From an uncultured Alphaproteobacteria bacterium (GTDB lineage: Bacteria; Pseudomonadota; Alphaproteobacteria; Rs-D84): a stretch of DNA of 57,912 nt. The notes under the pieces were generated by a model. It saw only the letters and a program-made list of their open reading frames with translations, did no database searches and was not told the origin of the DNA. The translations under genes and the position numbers were made by a program. The stretch lies in the NCBI GenBank assembly GCA_944390185.1, contig CALXPA010000001.1:1-57912 (forward strand), written 5' to 3'. Below are positions 32,532 through 41,650 of the stretch, one piece after another. Within the stretch, counting starts at the first letter, position 1. Each line of letters opens with the position of its first letter.

Positions 32532-33446
32532 ATGAAAAAGCAAATCAAGAACGCTTTACCGGTTACACAAAATCAGACTCTGGTCGCCACCCGTGGTGTC
32601 AACGACGAAACCAGTCTGGCCCAGTACATTCAAAACGTCCAGAAAATACCAATCTTGTCGGCGTCCGAAGAATATGAATACGCGACCAAATGGACACGTG
32701 ATCATGATGCGGCGGCGGCGGAAAAACTGGTGGCCAGTCATCTGCGCATGGTGGTATCTGTGGCGTATGACTTTCGTAATTATGGTGTGCCGTTTGGCGA
32801 TTTGATTGCCAGTGGAAATATGGGCCTGATGCAGGCGTTGCAAAAATTTGACCCTGAAAAGGGCTTTCGATTTTCAACATACGCCATGTTTTGGATTCGG
32901 GCAGAAATTTATGAAACGATTTTGCAGAATTGGTCGATTGTAAAAATCGGCACGTCTGCAAATCAAAAGCGCGTGTTCTTTAACCTGGCGCGGGCACGGC
33001 GTGCGCTGGGGATAATGGATGGGAATTTATCGGACGACCAGACAAAGCAGATTGCGGATTATTTAAATGTGCCTGAAAACGATGTCCGTCGTATGTCTAC
33101 GCGGATGTCGGCGCGTGATGTATCGCTGAATGCGCCTGTGCATACGGATGACGATGCGCGTGATATTTTGTCGAATATGCCTGATGACAAGGACAGCATC
33201 CAGGATAATATGGAACGGATAGAATTTCGGCGCCGCGGGTACGAATTATTACGTGAAAACCTGGATAAATTACCGACGCGTGATCGGGAAATACTGGTGG
33301 CGCGGCGTTTGTCGGACCCGGCATTGACATTAGAGGCCCTGTCCCAGAAATACGGCGTGTCACGTGAACGTGTGCGCCAGATAGAAGAACGCGCATATAA
33401 CAAATTACGCGATGCCATCTTGGCCGCGTCCCAGGAGGATAACTGA
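32532..33446 (+). CDS. rpoH: RNA polymerase sigma-32 (heat shock) factor RpoH
   Basis: RpoH directs transcription of chaperone and protease genes. The 304-aa protein has region 1.2/2.1 (LSASEEYEYATKWTRDHD), region 2 (SHLRMVVSVAYDFRNYGVPFGDLI and GFRFSTYAMFWIRAEIYETIL), the QKRVFFNL RpoH-type box, region 4.1-4.2 (LPTRDREILVARRLSD and SRERVRQIEERAYNKLRDAI). The start has no SD, and -10 TATACT lies just upstream. No other in-frame start would keep region 1.2 and 2. The stop overlaps the start of the following outer membrane protein gene. Confidence 0.95.
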   Translation: MKKQIKNALPVTQNQTLVATRGVNDETSLAQYIQNVQKIPILSASEEYEYATKWTRDHDAAAAEKLVASHLRMVVSVAYDFRNYGVPFGDLIASGNMGLMQALQKFDPEKGFRFSTYAMFWIRAEIYETILQNWSIVKIGTSANQKRVFFNLARARRALGIMDGNLSDDQTKQIADYLNVPENDVRRMSTRMSARDVSLNAPVHTDDDARDILSNMPDDKDSIQDNMERIEFRRRGYELLRENLDKLPTRDREILVARRLSDPALTLEALSQKYGVSRERVRQIEERAYNKLRDAILAASQEDN

Positions 33447-34549
33447 TGACTGTACGATATAGTGTGCGTGTATTTTGGGTGGCAGTGTTTATGCTGTTGA
33501 CGACTGGGGCGTTTGACATGGCGCACGGGTTTTCGCTGTCGTCGGGCACATTGACGCGCCTGATATCAGATTTCCCAGGAACGCTGGCGAACGCGCTGCG
33601 ATATGATGGTGAAAAATTTGGGTTCAAGATAAATGGCTATGGTACCGCCGGGTTATTGGAACCGGACTTTGAAACGCCGTATTTTATTAACGATTGGCGT
33701 GTTCGTGGTGAATTCAATTATCATCCTGGGGCAAATACATTTGGTCTGGTTTACGCGATTGATGCCGCGGCGGTGGACGAAGATAAATTCATGCGCGAAG
33801 GGTTTGCATACTGGCAGCATCGTGACTATGGCCGGATGGAAATTGGTTTTACGGATTCTGTGGCACGCAAGTTGGGGGTTGGACTGCCGGATGTTGGCGG
33901 ACTGCGCGTGAATGACAAGCCACTGTTTTACAAAAAAATTCAGCCCAGCGGTCCCGTAATATCAGATACTACGTTGACAACGGGTCGATCTGCGTTGCGC
34001 ATGAATTTGGTGTCTATGCCGTTGCACGGCGCCCAGTATGGTTTGTCTGTGGCGGGCATAACAGACGATTATGATTACGCGATTGATGCCGGAATCAAAT
34101 TGCGCAGTCCCGGGGGCAAGGTCAAGACCGCATACGCATTTGGTGCGTCGTTTATGTCGCGTCCTGATAATTATCACACTGACGCATATACCCCACGCGT
34201 AAATGCAGATTGGCGTGCCCAGGTATCTGGTGGTATGAATTTACAGTATAACAGTTTTATGTGGGGACTGACCGCGCGCGTGATTTATGATGATGACCCA
34301 ATTGGCCCAATATCGGATGGCCTGGCATTGGGCACAGGGGTCAGTTATGATATACTGAATTACAGTGTGTCTTTGACATATATTTTGTCTGATACCGGGG
34401 TGTGGAATCATGACATAGACGACTATATTGATCACACGGCAATTGCATCGTTACGGTATAAATACAGTGAAAACGTTGATTTATGGATATCGCTGGGGAT
34501 GACCAGTGAAACCCCATTTGTTTCTGCAGGATTACGATTGACGATATAG
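33446..34549 (+). CDS. Outer membrane beta-barrel protein, porin-like
   Basis: The 367-aa product has a signal peptide (about 28 aa, cleaved near AHG-FS). The mature sequence has alternating strands with aromatic girdles, for example FKINGYGTAGLLEPDFET, YWQHRDYGRMEIGFTDS and the terminal WISLGMTSETPFVSAGLRLTI; the pattern DYGRMEIG-x-DS resembles the pore loop 3 region of general porins. The final residue is Ile instead of the common Phe. It overlaps rpoH by one base (TGATG), so its translation is coupled to rpoH. I do not recognise a specific porin. Confidence 0.78.
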   Translation: MTVRYSVRVFWVAVFMLLTTGAFDMAHGFSLSSGTLTRLISDFPGTLANALRYDGEKFGFKINGYGTAGLLEPDFETPYFINDWRVRGEFNYHPGANTFGLVYAIDAAAVDEDKFMREGFAYWQHRDYGRMEIGFTDSVARKLGVGLPDVGGLRVNDKPLFYKKIQPSGPVISDTTLTTGRSALRMNLVSMPLHGAQYGLSVAGITDDYDYAIDAGIKLRSPGGKVKTAYAFGASFMSRPDNYHTDAYTPRVNADWRAQVSGGMNLQYNSFMWGLTARVIYDDDPIGPISDGLALGTGVSYDILNYSVSLTYILSDTGVWNHDIDDYIDHTAIASLRYKYSENVDLWISLGMTSETPFVSAGLRLTI

Positions 34550-34587
34550 CGCCGCCCCCGTTGGCCGGGCCCCGCCCCGGATACGCA

Positions 34588-36810
34588 TTATTTCTTTACG
34601 GGTTCCAGTTCTTTTGTTTCCTTGGTTTGTGGAATATACATGCGCGGATTACCGGCATAGCCCAACGCCGCATGATGCGATGGGATTAAAAATTCCGGCA
34701 ACGGACTGCATGCGCCCATCGCCATAAATCCGGCCAGACGCGGGTCGCTGAACGCGTATTGTTTGTCTGCCTCGATAGGGCGGTGGTACCATCCCTGGAA
34801 TATCACCAGTTGTTTTTTATCATCCAGTTTCATGATATCCATTGGCGTATACAGCGGTTCTTCGGACTTTTCTTCTTTATCCTTGCCGTCGGGTCCCTTG
34901 ACTGTTTTGATTTTAATCTTGTCACCCATCATATCAGAAAATCTGCGTGCGGTATCTGGGTCATTTTGACGCATAACAATCTTGGCGGCGGTTGTTGATA
35001 TAATTGTGGCGGCGGCATCTGCGCCGTATTTTTCCTGAATCTGGTGGATATCTTGACCGATAATCAGATACGATACCTTTTGCCCGCGCCCCAGGTCGGG
35101 TCCCTGGATGACGGCCTGTAACTTTTGCATTTTCGGCATTTCGTCCAGCACGAACAGCACCGGATACGGCCCCAGTTTTTTACCGGCGTGTTCTGCCTCT
35201 GGCTTGTTCGCCAACAGAAAGTTCGTCATCAGTTCGATAAATATCCCAGTAATTGGGTTTAACGCCTGGGCATCGACCATATTGATAGACAGATATACGG
35301 TTACTGGCTTTACCTTGCCATCGCGTGGATCGACCATGCCGCGCAAATCGGCAAAGTGGAAATCAGAATGACTGGTGCGATTGCGCACAGCGGCGTTGCG
35401 GAATATTGACAATCCTTCCATAACAGTGGAAATAATAGATCCGCGTTCTTTATCAGGTGTGTTCGCCAGTTGTGTTAATTCCAACACGGCGCGGTGCGCG
35501 TATGCATATTGGCGTGCTTCTTCTACGGCGCCCATAAACAGTTCATGTGCCGGATCGGCCAGTGCGACCATTTGATCACCGGCGCGGCGGCGTTCTTCCA
35601 GTTCTTGGGCCATTGCAATCTGGCTGCTGTTCAACCAGTCCATAATCATTGATAATGATGCCTCGCGTCCGATCCATGCGTCTGGGATGTTTTTCCATGT
35701 GCCGATATGGACATAGTTCATCGCGTTCAGTTCCCCACGCTGCAGCAGTGCCAGCGCCGTATACGCGTTCGGATCATTTATCATCGACAGGTAATAGTCG
35801 CCCAGCACGGCGGCATCTTCGTCATCAAACGTGCCCGATGTTATGCGGGCATAGAAATAATCATCGGCCTTGGCACGTTCTATTTTTGATACCATAAACT
35901 GGACCAAACCAGACAGCGCCGCACGCCCCGAAATTGTCCAGTGTGGATCGGCGGACGATGCCTCCTTGTCAGAAATCAGAACATTGCACATAGAATCAAT
36001 GTACAAATCACGTTGTTCTTGGTTAAATGGCACGTGTTCCGGCGACAGCGGGTTCCACGATGGATAATATATACCGCGCGCGGGGTCATCCTGGCCCGCC
36101 CAGTTCATAATGAACACTGGCCCAATTGTTGACCGATATGCCGATGAAGTTTGGTACAATTCCGGCTTTGGGTCATTAATAATCATCGATACATTATTAC
36201 ATTCAAAGATTGTTGGCAATACAACGCCCTGGGATTTACCGGTCCCCGGGGGCGCAACGCACAGCGCCGACAAACATTCATTCATCATCAGCGGCTTTTT
36301 CTTGAAATATCCCAACACCATCATGAATCCCTTCAGCAGTCCCATTTTTTCAATATCTTCCTTGGTGGCTTTGTTTGATGATTTGTCGTCAAACTTGTCA
36401 CTGCCATACGGGTTAAATTCTTTGACCAGGGTGCTGTCTGCCATAAAGAAATACGCGATAATCGGCAACAGCGGCGTTATACATGCCAAATCCGTTCGTA
36501 ACAGCGACCGCATGAACCATGCCGGTATCTCTGCGATAACGGACATGCCGCCACTGGTTAACATGTTGTAAAAATATATCGATGTCCACTGTGCGGTGGC
36601 CGGCGACCATCCGTATCGCCAAATATGTTCAATCCAGAACGACAGCGCAAACGCCAACGCACATACCAGCCATATCCCCACCGCCCACCGCAGCGACCAG
36701 AACACAGACGCCATGGGCCCGCGCATCGTTTCTTTATATGCGCTGGATTTAAAGATGTTCAGGCCTTTGCCCTTGCCACCGGCGGATAAAATCTTGAATT
36801 TTTCGACCAT
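34588..36810 (-). CDS. Type IV secretion coupling ATPase (VirD4/TraG family), solitary
   Basis: VirD4-type proteins select DNA or protein substrates for type IV secretion. The 740-aa protein has two N-terminal membrane regions (about 38-60 and 84-124), then Walker A APPGTGKSQG at about 187-195, NDPKPELYQTS, Walker B PVLFVLDEMPKM, and the downstream GQDIHQIQEKYG segment. The C-terminal tail is long. The length is usual (600-750 aa). No VirB genes are near. The first 15 bases upstream show a -10-like TATAAT nine bases from the ATG and no SD. It may act with a secretion system elsewhere. Confidence 0.92.
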   Translation of the reverse strand: MVEKFKILSAGGKGKGLNIFKSSAYKETMRGPMASVFWSLRWAVGIWLVCALAFALSFWIEHIWRYGWSPATAQWTSIYFYNMLTSGGMSVIAEIPAWFMRSLLRTDLACITPLLPIIAYFFMADSTLVKEFNPYGSDKFDDKSSNKATKEDIEKMGLLKGFMMVLGYFKKKPLMMNECLSALCVAPPGTGKSQGVVLPTIFECNNVSMIINDPKPELYQTSSAYRSTIGPVFIMNWAGQDDPARGIYYPSWNPLSPEHVPFNQEQRDLYIDSMCNVLISDKEASSADPHWTISGRAALSGLVQFMVSKIERAKADDYFYARITSGTFDDEDAAVLGDYYLSMINDPNAYTALALLQRGELNAMNYVHIGTWKNIPDAWIGREASLSMIMDWLNSSQIAMAQELEERRRAGDQMVALADPAHELFMGAVEEARQYAYAHRAVLELTQLANTPDKERGSIISTVMEGLSIFRNAAVRNRTSHSDFHFADLRGMVDPRDGKVKPVTVYLSINMVDAQALNPITGIFIELMTNFLLANKPEAEHAGKKLGPYPVLFVLDEMPKMQKLQAVIQGPDLGRGQKVSYLIIGQDIHQIQEKYGADAAATIISTTAAKIVMRQNDPDTARRFSDMMGDKIKIKTVKGPDGKDKEEKSEEPLYTPMDIMKLDDKKQLVIFQGWYHRPIEADKQYAFSDPRLAGFMAMGACSPLPEFLIPSHHAALGYAGNPRMYIPQTKETKELEPVKK

Positions 36811-36819
36811 TATTGGTAT

Positions 36820-36825
36820 ATTATA
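36820..36825 (-). promoter_or_regulatory. -10 box of the virD4-like gene
   Basis: TATAAT on the minus strand, nine bases before the start. The -35 region (near 36843-36848, TTTAAA) is weak. Confidence 0.45.
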
Positions 36826-36867
36826 CCAGAAAAATATTGAATTTTAAATCGTGAAATAAAAAAGAAT

Positions 36868-37524
36868 ATGAAAAATATCCCGCGGATTTTTGTTGGCGAC
36901 GACGTTACCACCGGCGCAGTTATTACGCCCAGCGCGGACACAGTGCACTATCTGACGCGTGTTATGCGCCGCCGCGATTGCATCGTGTTTGGTGGCGGTC
37001 GCGAATATGCGGCACAATTATCAGATGATGGAAAATCAATTATGGTTGGTGCGCAAACGGCGCACACAGACCCATCAAACGATATAACATTAATGTTTGC
37101 GCCGATTAAACGAACAGACGATTTAATGAATATGGCGACGCAAATGGGCGTTGCCGCGTTTCTGCCGGTGATTACTGAACGAACGAATGCCGAACATATA
37201 AATTGGTCGCGTATGAATAAAATTGTTATAGAGGCGGCCGAGCAATCAAATCGCAACAGTGTGCCAAAAATTTTACCACCAATAAAATTTTCGGAATTGG
37301 ATTTGTCGGGCATTGCCTTTGCAGACGAACGTGCGGCGTATGGCGCCGAATTGCCACATACGCTGCGCGGGGTAAATAAAATCCTGGTTGGACCCGCCGG
37401 GGGATTTTCAGATGCGGAATTTGCGGCCTTGGATGCGGCGGGCGCGGTCGGAATCAGTTTGGGAAAAACAATACTGCGCGCGGAATTGGCGGCGGCAATC
37501 GCAATCAGCCGGATAACAGAATGA
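36868..37524 (+). CDS. rsmE: 16S rRNA (uracil1498-N3)-methyltransferase RsmE
   Basis: RsmE methylates U1498 of 16S rRNA using a SPOUT knot. The 218-aa protein has an N-terminal PUA-like region (PRIFVGDDVTTGAVITP, HYLTRVMRRRD) and the C-terminal trefoil knot with LVGPAGGFSDAEFAAL and SLGKTILRAELAAAIAI. The length is near the lower end for the family. It has no strong SD. The stop overlaps the next gene by 4 nt. Confidence 0.94.
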   Translation: MKNIPRIFVGDDVTTGAVITPSADTVHYLTRVMRRRDCIVFGGGREYAAQLSDDGKSIMVGAQTAHTDPSNDITLMFAPIKRTDDLMNMATQMGVAAFLPVITERTNAEHINWSRMNKIVIEAAEQSNRNSVPKILPPIKFSELDLSGIAFADERAAYGAELPHTLRGVNKILVGPAGGFSDAEFAALDAAGAVGISLGKTILRAELAAAIAISRITE

Positions 37525-38219
37525 AAACACGCATTGCAAAGTTTATCGCAGATTCTGGCGTTGCATCACGACGCGTTGCCGAAGATATGATTGCATCAGG
37601 TCGGATCACAGTAAATGGTGTGGTGATTGATACGCCTGTGACGTTTGTTGACGATGATGATAAAATCGCTGTGGATGGCGTGCGCGTGCATGCACGCGAC
37701 GAAACAGAACTGTACGCATTTCATAAACCGATAGACACAATGACGACCACACATGACCCGGCGGGACGCAAGACAATTTATGATTGTATGTCCCCAGAAT
37801 ATAAAAAGCTAAAATATATTGGACGTCTGGATTACAAGACAACTGGGTTACTGTTGTTGACGAATGATGGTGCGCTGGCGCGGAAATTGACATTGCCGTC
37901 ATCACATATTGCGCGTGTGTACGTTGCGACTGTGGAACGGGTTGATGCTGCGGGACTGGCACGCGCCCAGCGCGGAATAACGGTTGATGGTGTAACATAT
38001 CGACCGATGAAAATAGACATTTTGTCCGACAAAGAATTGCGCGTCTGCGTGGACGAAGGCAAAAAGAACGAGGTTCGAATTGTTCTGCGTGCGTGCGGGT
38101 GTCCGGTTCGAAAATTGCATCGCATATCGTTTGGGCCGATTGAACTAGGAAATCTGTCGGTGGGAAAAATTAGAAAAATAAATCAGAAAACAATTGACGC
38201 GCTGGTAAAAACTCTCTAG
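37521..38219 (+). CDS. RsuA-family pseudouridine synthase
   Basis: RsuA-family enzymes isomerise uridine in rRNA. The 232-aa protein starts with an S4 RNA-binding domain (RIAKFIADSGVASRRVAEDMIASGRITVNG), then the catalytic domain with HKPIDTMTTTHDP, YIGRLDYKTTGLLLLTNDG with the catalytic Asp in GRLD, and KKNEVRIVLRACGCPVRKLHR. It belongs to the RluB/RluE/RluF group; which target it has cannot be decided. It overlaps rsmE by ATGA, and both act on rRNA. Confidence 0.93.
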   Translation: MKTRIAKFIADSGVASRRVAEDMIASGRITVNGVVIDTPVTFVDDDDKIAVDGVRVHARDETELYAFHKPIDTMTTTHDPAGRKTIYDCMSPEYKKLKYIGRLDYKTTGLLLLTNDGALARKLTLPSSHIARVYVATVERVDAAGLARAQRGITVDGVTYRPMKIDILSDKELRVCVDEGKKNEVRIVLRACGCPVRKLHRISFGPIELGNLSVGKIRKINQKTIDALVKTL

Positions 38220-38249
38220 AATCCAATTAACCAGGAAGGGAGAGTTTGC

Positions 38250-39248
38250 ATGAAAAAAAACACCACCAAAAAAAGTTCTAGTACGCGCAAAACTGGGGCC
38301 AGTGCGGCATCCAGAACAGTCGAAAAAAAACAGGCATGTTTTAATCCATGGTCAATGTCGATTTATGTTTATTGGTTTATAATACTGTTTTTTATTGCGG
38401 CGACGTTTTATATCTTGGGGCGCAGCCACAGGGTTGATACAGCCGGTTTAAATACGGCGGGCAATGTTGAAATTACCGAAGAAGCATTGTTGCAACCATC
38501 TGATTATTATGAAACGGGCAAGGCGAAACTGGTATCTGGGGATACGCCTGGGGCGATTGCTGATTTAACGACGGCGATTGATTCTGGGAATGCGGATGTG
38601 AATATGTACATCCTGCGTGGCGAAGCGTATATGCAAATGGCAAACTATCGTGATGCGTTGGCGGACTTTAACACCGCCATTGACCAGGATCCTGTTAATG
38701 CGGTGGCGTATTATGATCGCGCGTTGTTAAGCATGCGTCTAGAAGATTATAACACCGCGTTATCTGATATAAACAATGCGCTGGCGGCCCAGACATCGAA
38801 TCCGAACCAGATTTTGCAGATGCGTGATTTATATGCCAAACGTGGCCAGTTAAATCTGTGGCTAAAGAATTGGGAGGGGGCAATCGCAGACTATACCAAT
38901 TCTTTGGCGCGTCCGGATGGCGTGGTCAGTCCGTCTGTCTATGCCGAACGGGCCGAAGCATATACGGCAATTGGCAACTATGCTGATGCGATTAACGATT
39001 ATGCGTCTGCGATTCGCGTGATATCGGAACAAATTCAGGGCGCAACAACCGCCGAAGATCGCGAAAGCCAATCCAGTGCCGCAATGGGGTATTTTGAAAA
39101 ATCAGCGGCGTTGAACGTTGCGTTGGGCAATACCGATGCGGCACGCGCAGATTTAGAATCGGCATATACGATTGCGGCGGCGTTGCTGGATAATACCAGT
39201 ATGGAACGGATTCAGGGTGTGCTGAACAATCTGACAGCGCAACAGTAA
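38250..39248 (+). CDS. TPR-repeat protein with a membrane helix
   Basis: The 332-aa protein has a Lys/Ser/Thr-rich cytoplasmic N-terminus (1-30), one membrane helix (IYVYWFIILFFIAATFYILG, about 35-54), then TPR units: YETGKAKLVSGDTPGAIAD, VNMYILRGEAYMQMANYRDA, AVAYYDRALLSMRLEDYNTA, and VYAERAEAYTAIGNYADAI. The repeats face the periplasm if the N-terminus stays inside. An SD AAGGGAG lies before the ATG. It follows the rRNA-modification genes by 30 nt, and a terminator comes after. Confidence 0.82.
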   Translation: MKKNTTKKSSSTRKTGASAASRTVEKKQACFNPWSMSIYVYWFIILFFIAATFYILGRSHRVDTAGLNTAGNVEITEEALLQPSDYYETGKAKLVSGDTPGAIADLTTAIDSGNADVNMYILRGEAYMQMANYRDALADFNTAIDQDPVNAVAYYDRALLSMRLEDYNTALSDINNALAAQTSNPNQILQMRDLYAKRGQLNLWLKNWEGAIADYTNSLARPDGVVSPSVYAERAEAYTAIGNYADAINDYASAIRVISEQIQGATTAEDRESQSSAAMGYFEKSAALNVALGNTDAARADLESAYTIAAALLDNTSMERIQGVLNNLTAQQ

Positions 39249-39262
39249 TTCCCGCCCAGATA

Positions 39263-39296
39263 TAAAAAAAATCCCGCGGTTGCGGGATTTTTTTTA
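39263..39296. terminator. Bidirectional terminator between the TPR gene and fabZ
   Basis: AAAAAAAATCCCGC GGTT GCGGGATTTTTTTT, serving the convergent genes. Confidence 0.95.
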
Positions 39297-39746
39297 TACT
39301 GCTTTTTCCATTGGATTGTGTTCATCCATGATTGCGGTGAATGTGGCCTCGGACACTTTTTTACCGCTGACCATTGCGATGCCGTGGAATTTATACAGGC
39401 GCATTTTTGACATAACCAGTTCTACGTGCAATTCCAGAACGTCGCCAGGCTTTACAAAGTGCGAGAATTTAATTTTTTCCATGGTTGTAAAGTACCCCAG
39501 TGTCTTGCCATCGTTTACCCCCATCCGTGCCAGTGCAATAAAACATGCGGTTTGGGCCAGTGCCTCGATAGTCAAAACGCCCGGCATAATGGGGTTGCCC
39601 GGAAAGTGCCCCGAACACCAGAATTCATCATCGCGAACGTATTTGATGCCGACGCCGCTGCTCTCGTTATATTCGCGGATTTCATCAACCAGTCGCATCG
39701 CCCCCCGATGCGGTATAACTTTTTCAATACCTGCTGCATCTACCAT
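39294..39746 (-). CDS. fabZ: 3-hydroxyacyl-[acyl-carrier-protein] dehydratase FabZ
   Basis: FabZ dehydrates 3-hydroxyacyl-ACP in fatty acid elongation. The 150-aa protein has IPHRGAMRLVDEI, then CSGHFPGNPIMPGVLTIEALAQ, with catalytic His and the active-site Glu region of the hot-dog fold. The substitution RGAMRLVD for RYPFLLVD is a little unusual. It is 18 nt downstream of lpxD in the standard skp-lpxD-fabZ order. lpxA, normally next, is absent. Confidence 0.95.
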   Translation of the reverse strand: MVDAAGIEKVIPHRGAMRLVDEIREYNESSGVGIKYVRDDEFWCSGHFPGNPIMPGVLTIEALAQTACFIALARMGVNDGKTLGYFTTMEKIKFSHFVKPGDVLELHVELVMSKMRLYKFHGIAMVSGKKVSEATFTAIMDEHNPMEKAV

Positions 39747-39764
39747 TTTTCTTCTCCTGTATCT

Positions 39765-40811
39765 TTATGAATTTTTTACGTTTTTGCGCAACCATGCATA
39801 GTGGCGCATAAATTCTGTTCCTGGGCCGGCGGGATATCCCATAATACGTCCGCCATCTGGGACATTGCGGAACACGCCACTGTGTGCGCCCACCTCTGCA
39901 TCGTTGCCAATGTGCACGCCATTTGCGATGCCAACCTGGCCGGCCAGCAGTGCGCGGTCACCAACAACAACGCCGCCCGCCAATCCAACACCAGACGCCA
40001 AAAAGCATTCGCACCCAACAACAACACCGTGTGCAATCTGGCACAAGTTATCAATCTTGGTCCCGTCGCCGATTTTTGTATCTGTCATCGCGCCGCGATC
40101 GATACAGGTATTTGCACCAACTGATACGCGGTCACCAATCACAACGCGCCCGACATGCGGGATAAATACGTTGTGTCCATCCTGGCGGGTATATCCGAAT
40201 CCATCCTTGCCAATAACGGCGCCGGCATTTATAACACAGTCTGCACCGATTGTTGCGTTTTCAATGTGTGCACCCGTTTGAACAATTGTGCCACGACCGA
40301 TTGTTACGTTTTTACCAATGTATGCGTTTGGATAAATCTTGACACCTGGTTCAATTACCGCACCCCGTTCGATTGTTGCGAATTGTCCCACATAGTTAGT
40401 ACGCCGATTGCGAAAAAACACCCCGCGTTCAATCACTGCATATCGACTGATGCCGCGACGTGGTGGTTCACGATATATCTCGCCCAGGATTTTTACGATA
40501 TTGCCACGCGGGCTGTCGGTTATCAGCAGTGTTGTCCCACGCGGCGCGTCGTCCACGTGTTCTGGCTGTAATAAAATAACCGTTGCGCGTGTATTTTTCA
40601 GTACATCAATTGGCAATATTTTAAACGCCGCGCTGTTTTGTTCTGTGGAATAGAATGCCAACTGGCCCGGGCGGGCATCAGCAATTGGTGCGACGCCACG
40701 GACAGGGGCATTGGGATTCCCACGTAATTCCAGGCCGAACTTTTCGGCCAACTGTCCGGCAGTTGTCTGTACAGCCGCCGGCCCGATAATAGATTTAATT
40801 TTGTCTAGCAT
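39765..40811 (-). CDS. lpxD: UDP-3-O-(3-hydroxyacyl)glucosamine N-acyltransferase LpxD
   Basis: LpxD adds the second acyl chain in lipid A synthesis. The 348-aa protein has an N-terminal uridine-binding domain (ARPGQLAFYSTEQNSAAF), then a left-handed beta-helix of hexapeptide repeats (IGKNVTIGRGTIVQTGAHIENATIGADCVI) with GKDGFGYTRQDGHNVFIPHVGRVVIGDRVSVGANTCID holding the catalytic His, and a C-terminal helix. It lies 86 nt after the skp-like gene, beyond a terminator. Confidence 0.96.
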   Translation of the reverse strand: MLDKIKSIIGPAAVQTTAGQLAEKFGLELRGNPNAPVRGVAPIADARPGQLAFYSTEQNSAAFKILPIDVLKNTRATVILLQPEHVDDAPRGTTLLITDSPRGNIVKILGEIYREPPRRGISRYAVIERGVFFRNRRTNYVGQFATIERGAVIEPGVKIYPNAYIGKNVTIGRGTIVQTGAHIENATIGADCVINAGAVIGKDGFGYTRQDGHNVFIPHVGRVVIGDRVSVGANTCIDRGAMTDTKIGDGTKIDNLCQIAHGVVVGCECFLASGVGLAGGVVVGDRALLAGQVGIANGVHIGNDAEVGAHSGVFRNVPDGGRIMGYPAGPGTEFMRHYAWLRKNVKNS

Positions 40812-40849
40812 GCCCGGATTATACCCGATTTTTTTTAAAATAAAAGCAG

Positions 40850-40875
40850 AAAAACACCGCCCCAGCGGGCGGTGC
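40850..40875 (-). terminator. Terminator of the skp-like gene
   Basis: On the minus strand, GCACCGCCC GCT GGGGCGGTG is followed by TTTTT. Confidence 0.8.
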
Positions 40876-40896
40876 GATACGTTTGATATCCAGAAA

Positions 40897-41568
40897 CTAG
40901 AAACCCTGGGGTTTTTGCATTTTAACGCTGGAAATCTTTTTGTTCAGTGCATTGATTACTTCATCTGTGATATCCAGATTTTCGGCATTTGCACCAACGC
41001 GTGCAAAGCGCCCATCAATCACCAACGACAGATTCTTTTTCGCGATAACCCCTTCGATAACAGGGTCCAGATGCTGGGTCTGGATATCGTTCAAAGCCTG
41101 TTGGAATGCCACTTCGATGCTTTGTGCGCGTTCGGTCAGATCGCGTTGCAGTTCATTGACGCGGTTTTGATAATCGACAACACGGCGCTGCAGTGCATCA
41201 CGCGACAGCACATCCTGGGATTCTTCGATTTCTTTCTTTTCTGCTTCTAATTCTTTCTGTCTTTCTTCCAGTTCTTTACGCAATGTATCTTCGTATTTTT
41301 GGCGCTGTTTGGTTAAATCGACCAGTGCATCTGCCTGGGTTTGGATTGCGTCCATACGGATAACCGCCACGCGCAGTTGGTCGCCTGTTGTTGCATCTGG
41401 GGTGACGACGGTTAATGCCTCCTCTACCGTTGCGCCAGATGTTGCACCGCCGCGCAATGCACTGATGCCCCATATACCCAACGCCGCCACCGCAACAACG
41501 ATTACCGCGATAACGCCAGTCTTAACATACTTTTTTACAGCCGGATTAGCCTGTGTTTTATTTGCCAT
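40897..41568 (-). CDS. OmpH/Skp-family periplasmic chaperone
   Basis: Skp holds unfolded outer membrane proteins in the periplasm. The 223-aa protein has an uncleaved-looking N-terminal membrane helix (TGVIAVIVVAVAALGIWGIS, about 17-36), the beta segment LRVAVIRMDAIQTQ and a long charged coiled coil (KYEDTLRKELEERQKELEAEKK onward, residues 95-170), then NLSLVIDGRFARV as in Skp. It is longer than E. coli Skp (161 aa). The start at 41568 is preferred to 41577. bamA, which should precede it, is not there. Confidence 0.88.
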   Translation of the reverse strand: MANKTQANPAVKKYVKTGVIAVIVVAVAALGIWGISALRGGATSGATVEEALTVVTPDATTGDQLRVAVIRMDAIQTQADALVDLTKQRQKYEDTLRKELEERQKELEAEKKEIEESQDVLSRDALQRRVVDYQNRVNELQRDLTERAQSIEVAFQQALNDIQTQHLDPVIEGVIAKKNLSLVIDGRFARVGANAENLDITDEVINALNKKISSVKMQKPQGF

Positions 41569-41650
41569 AATTTCCATCCTTTCTTAGTGTTATGCAGCCA
41601 GTATAACAACAAAAATTTTAAAAAGAAAGCGAAACTTCATCTGATAAAAA

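Noticed and set aside
34588..36810. Remains of a conjugative element
   Set aside because: No relaxase, integrase, VirB or toxin-antitoxin gene and no composition change around the virD4-like gene.
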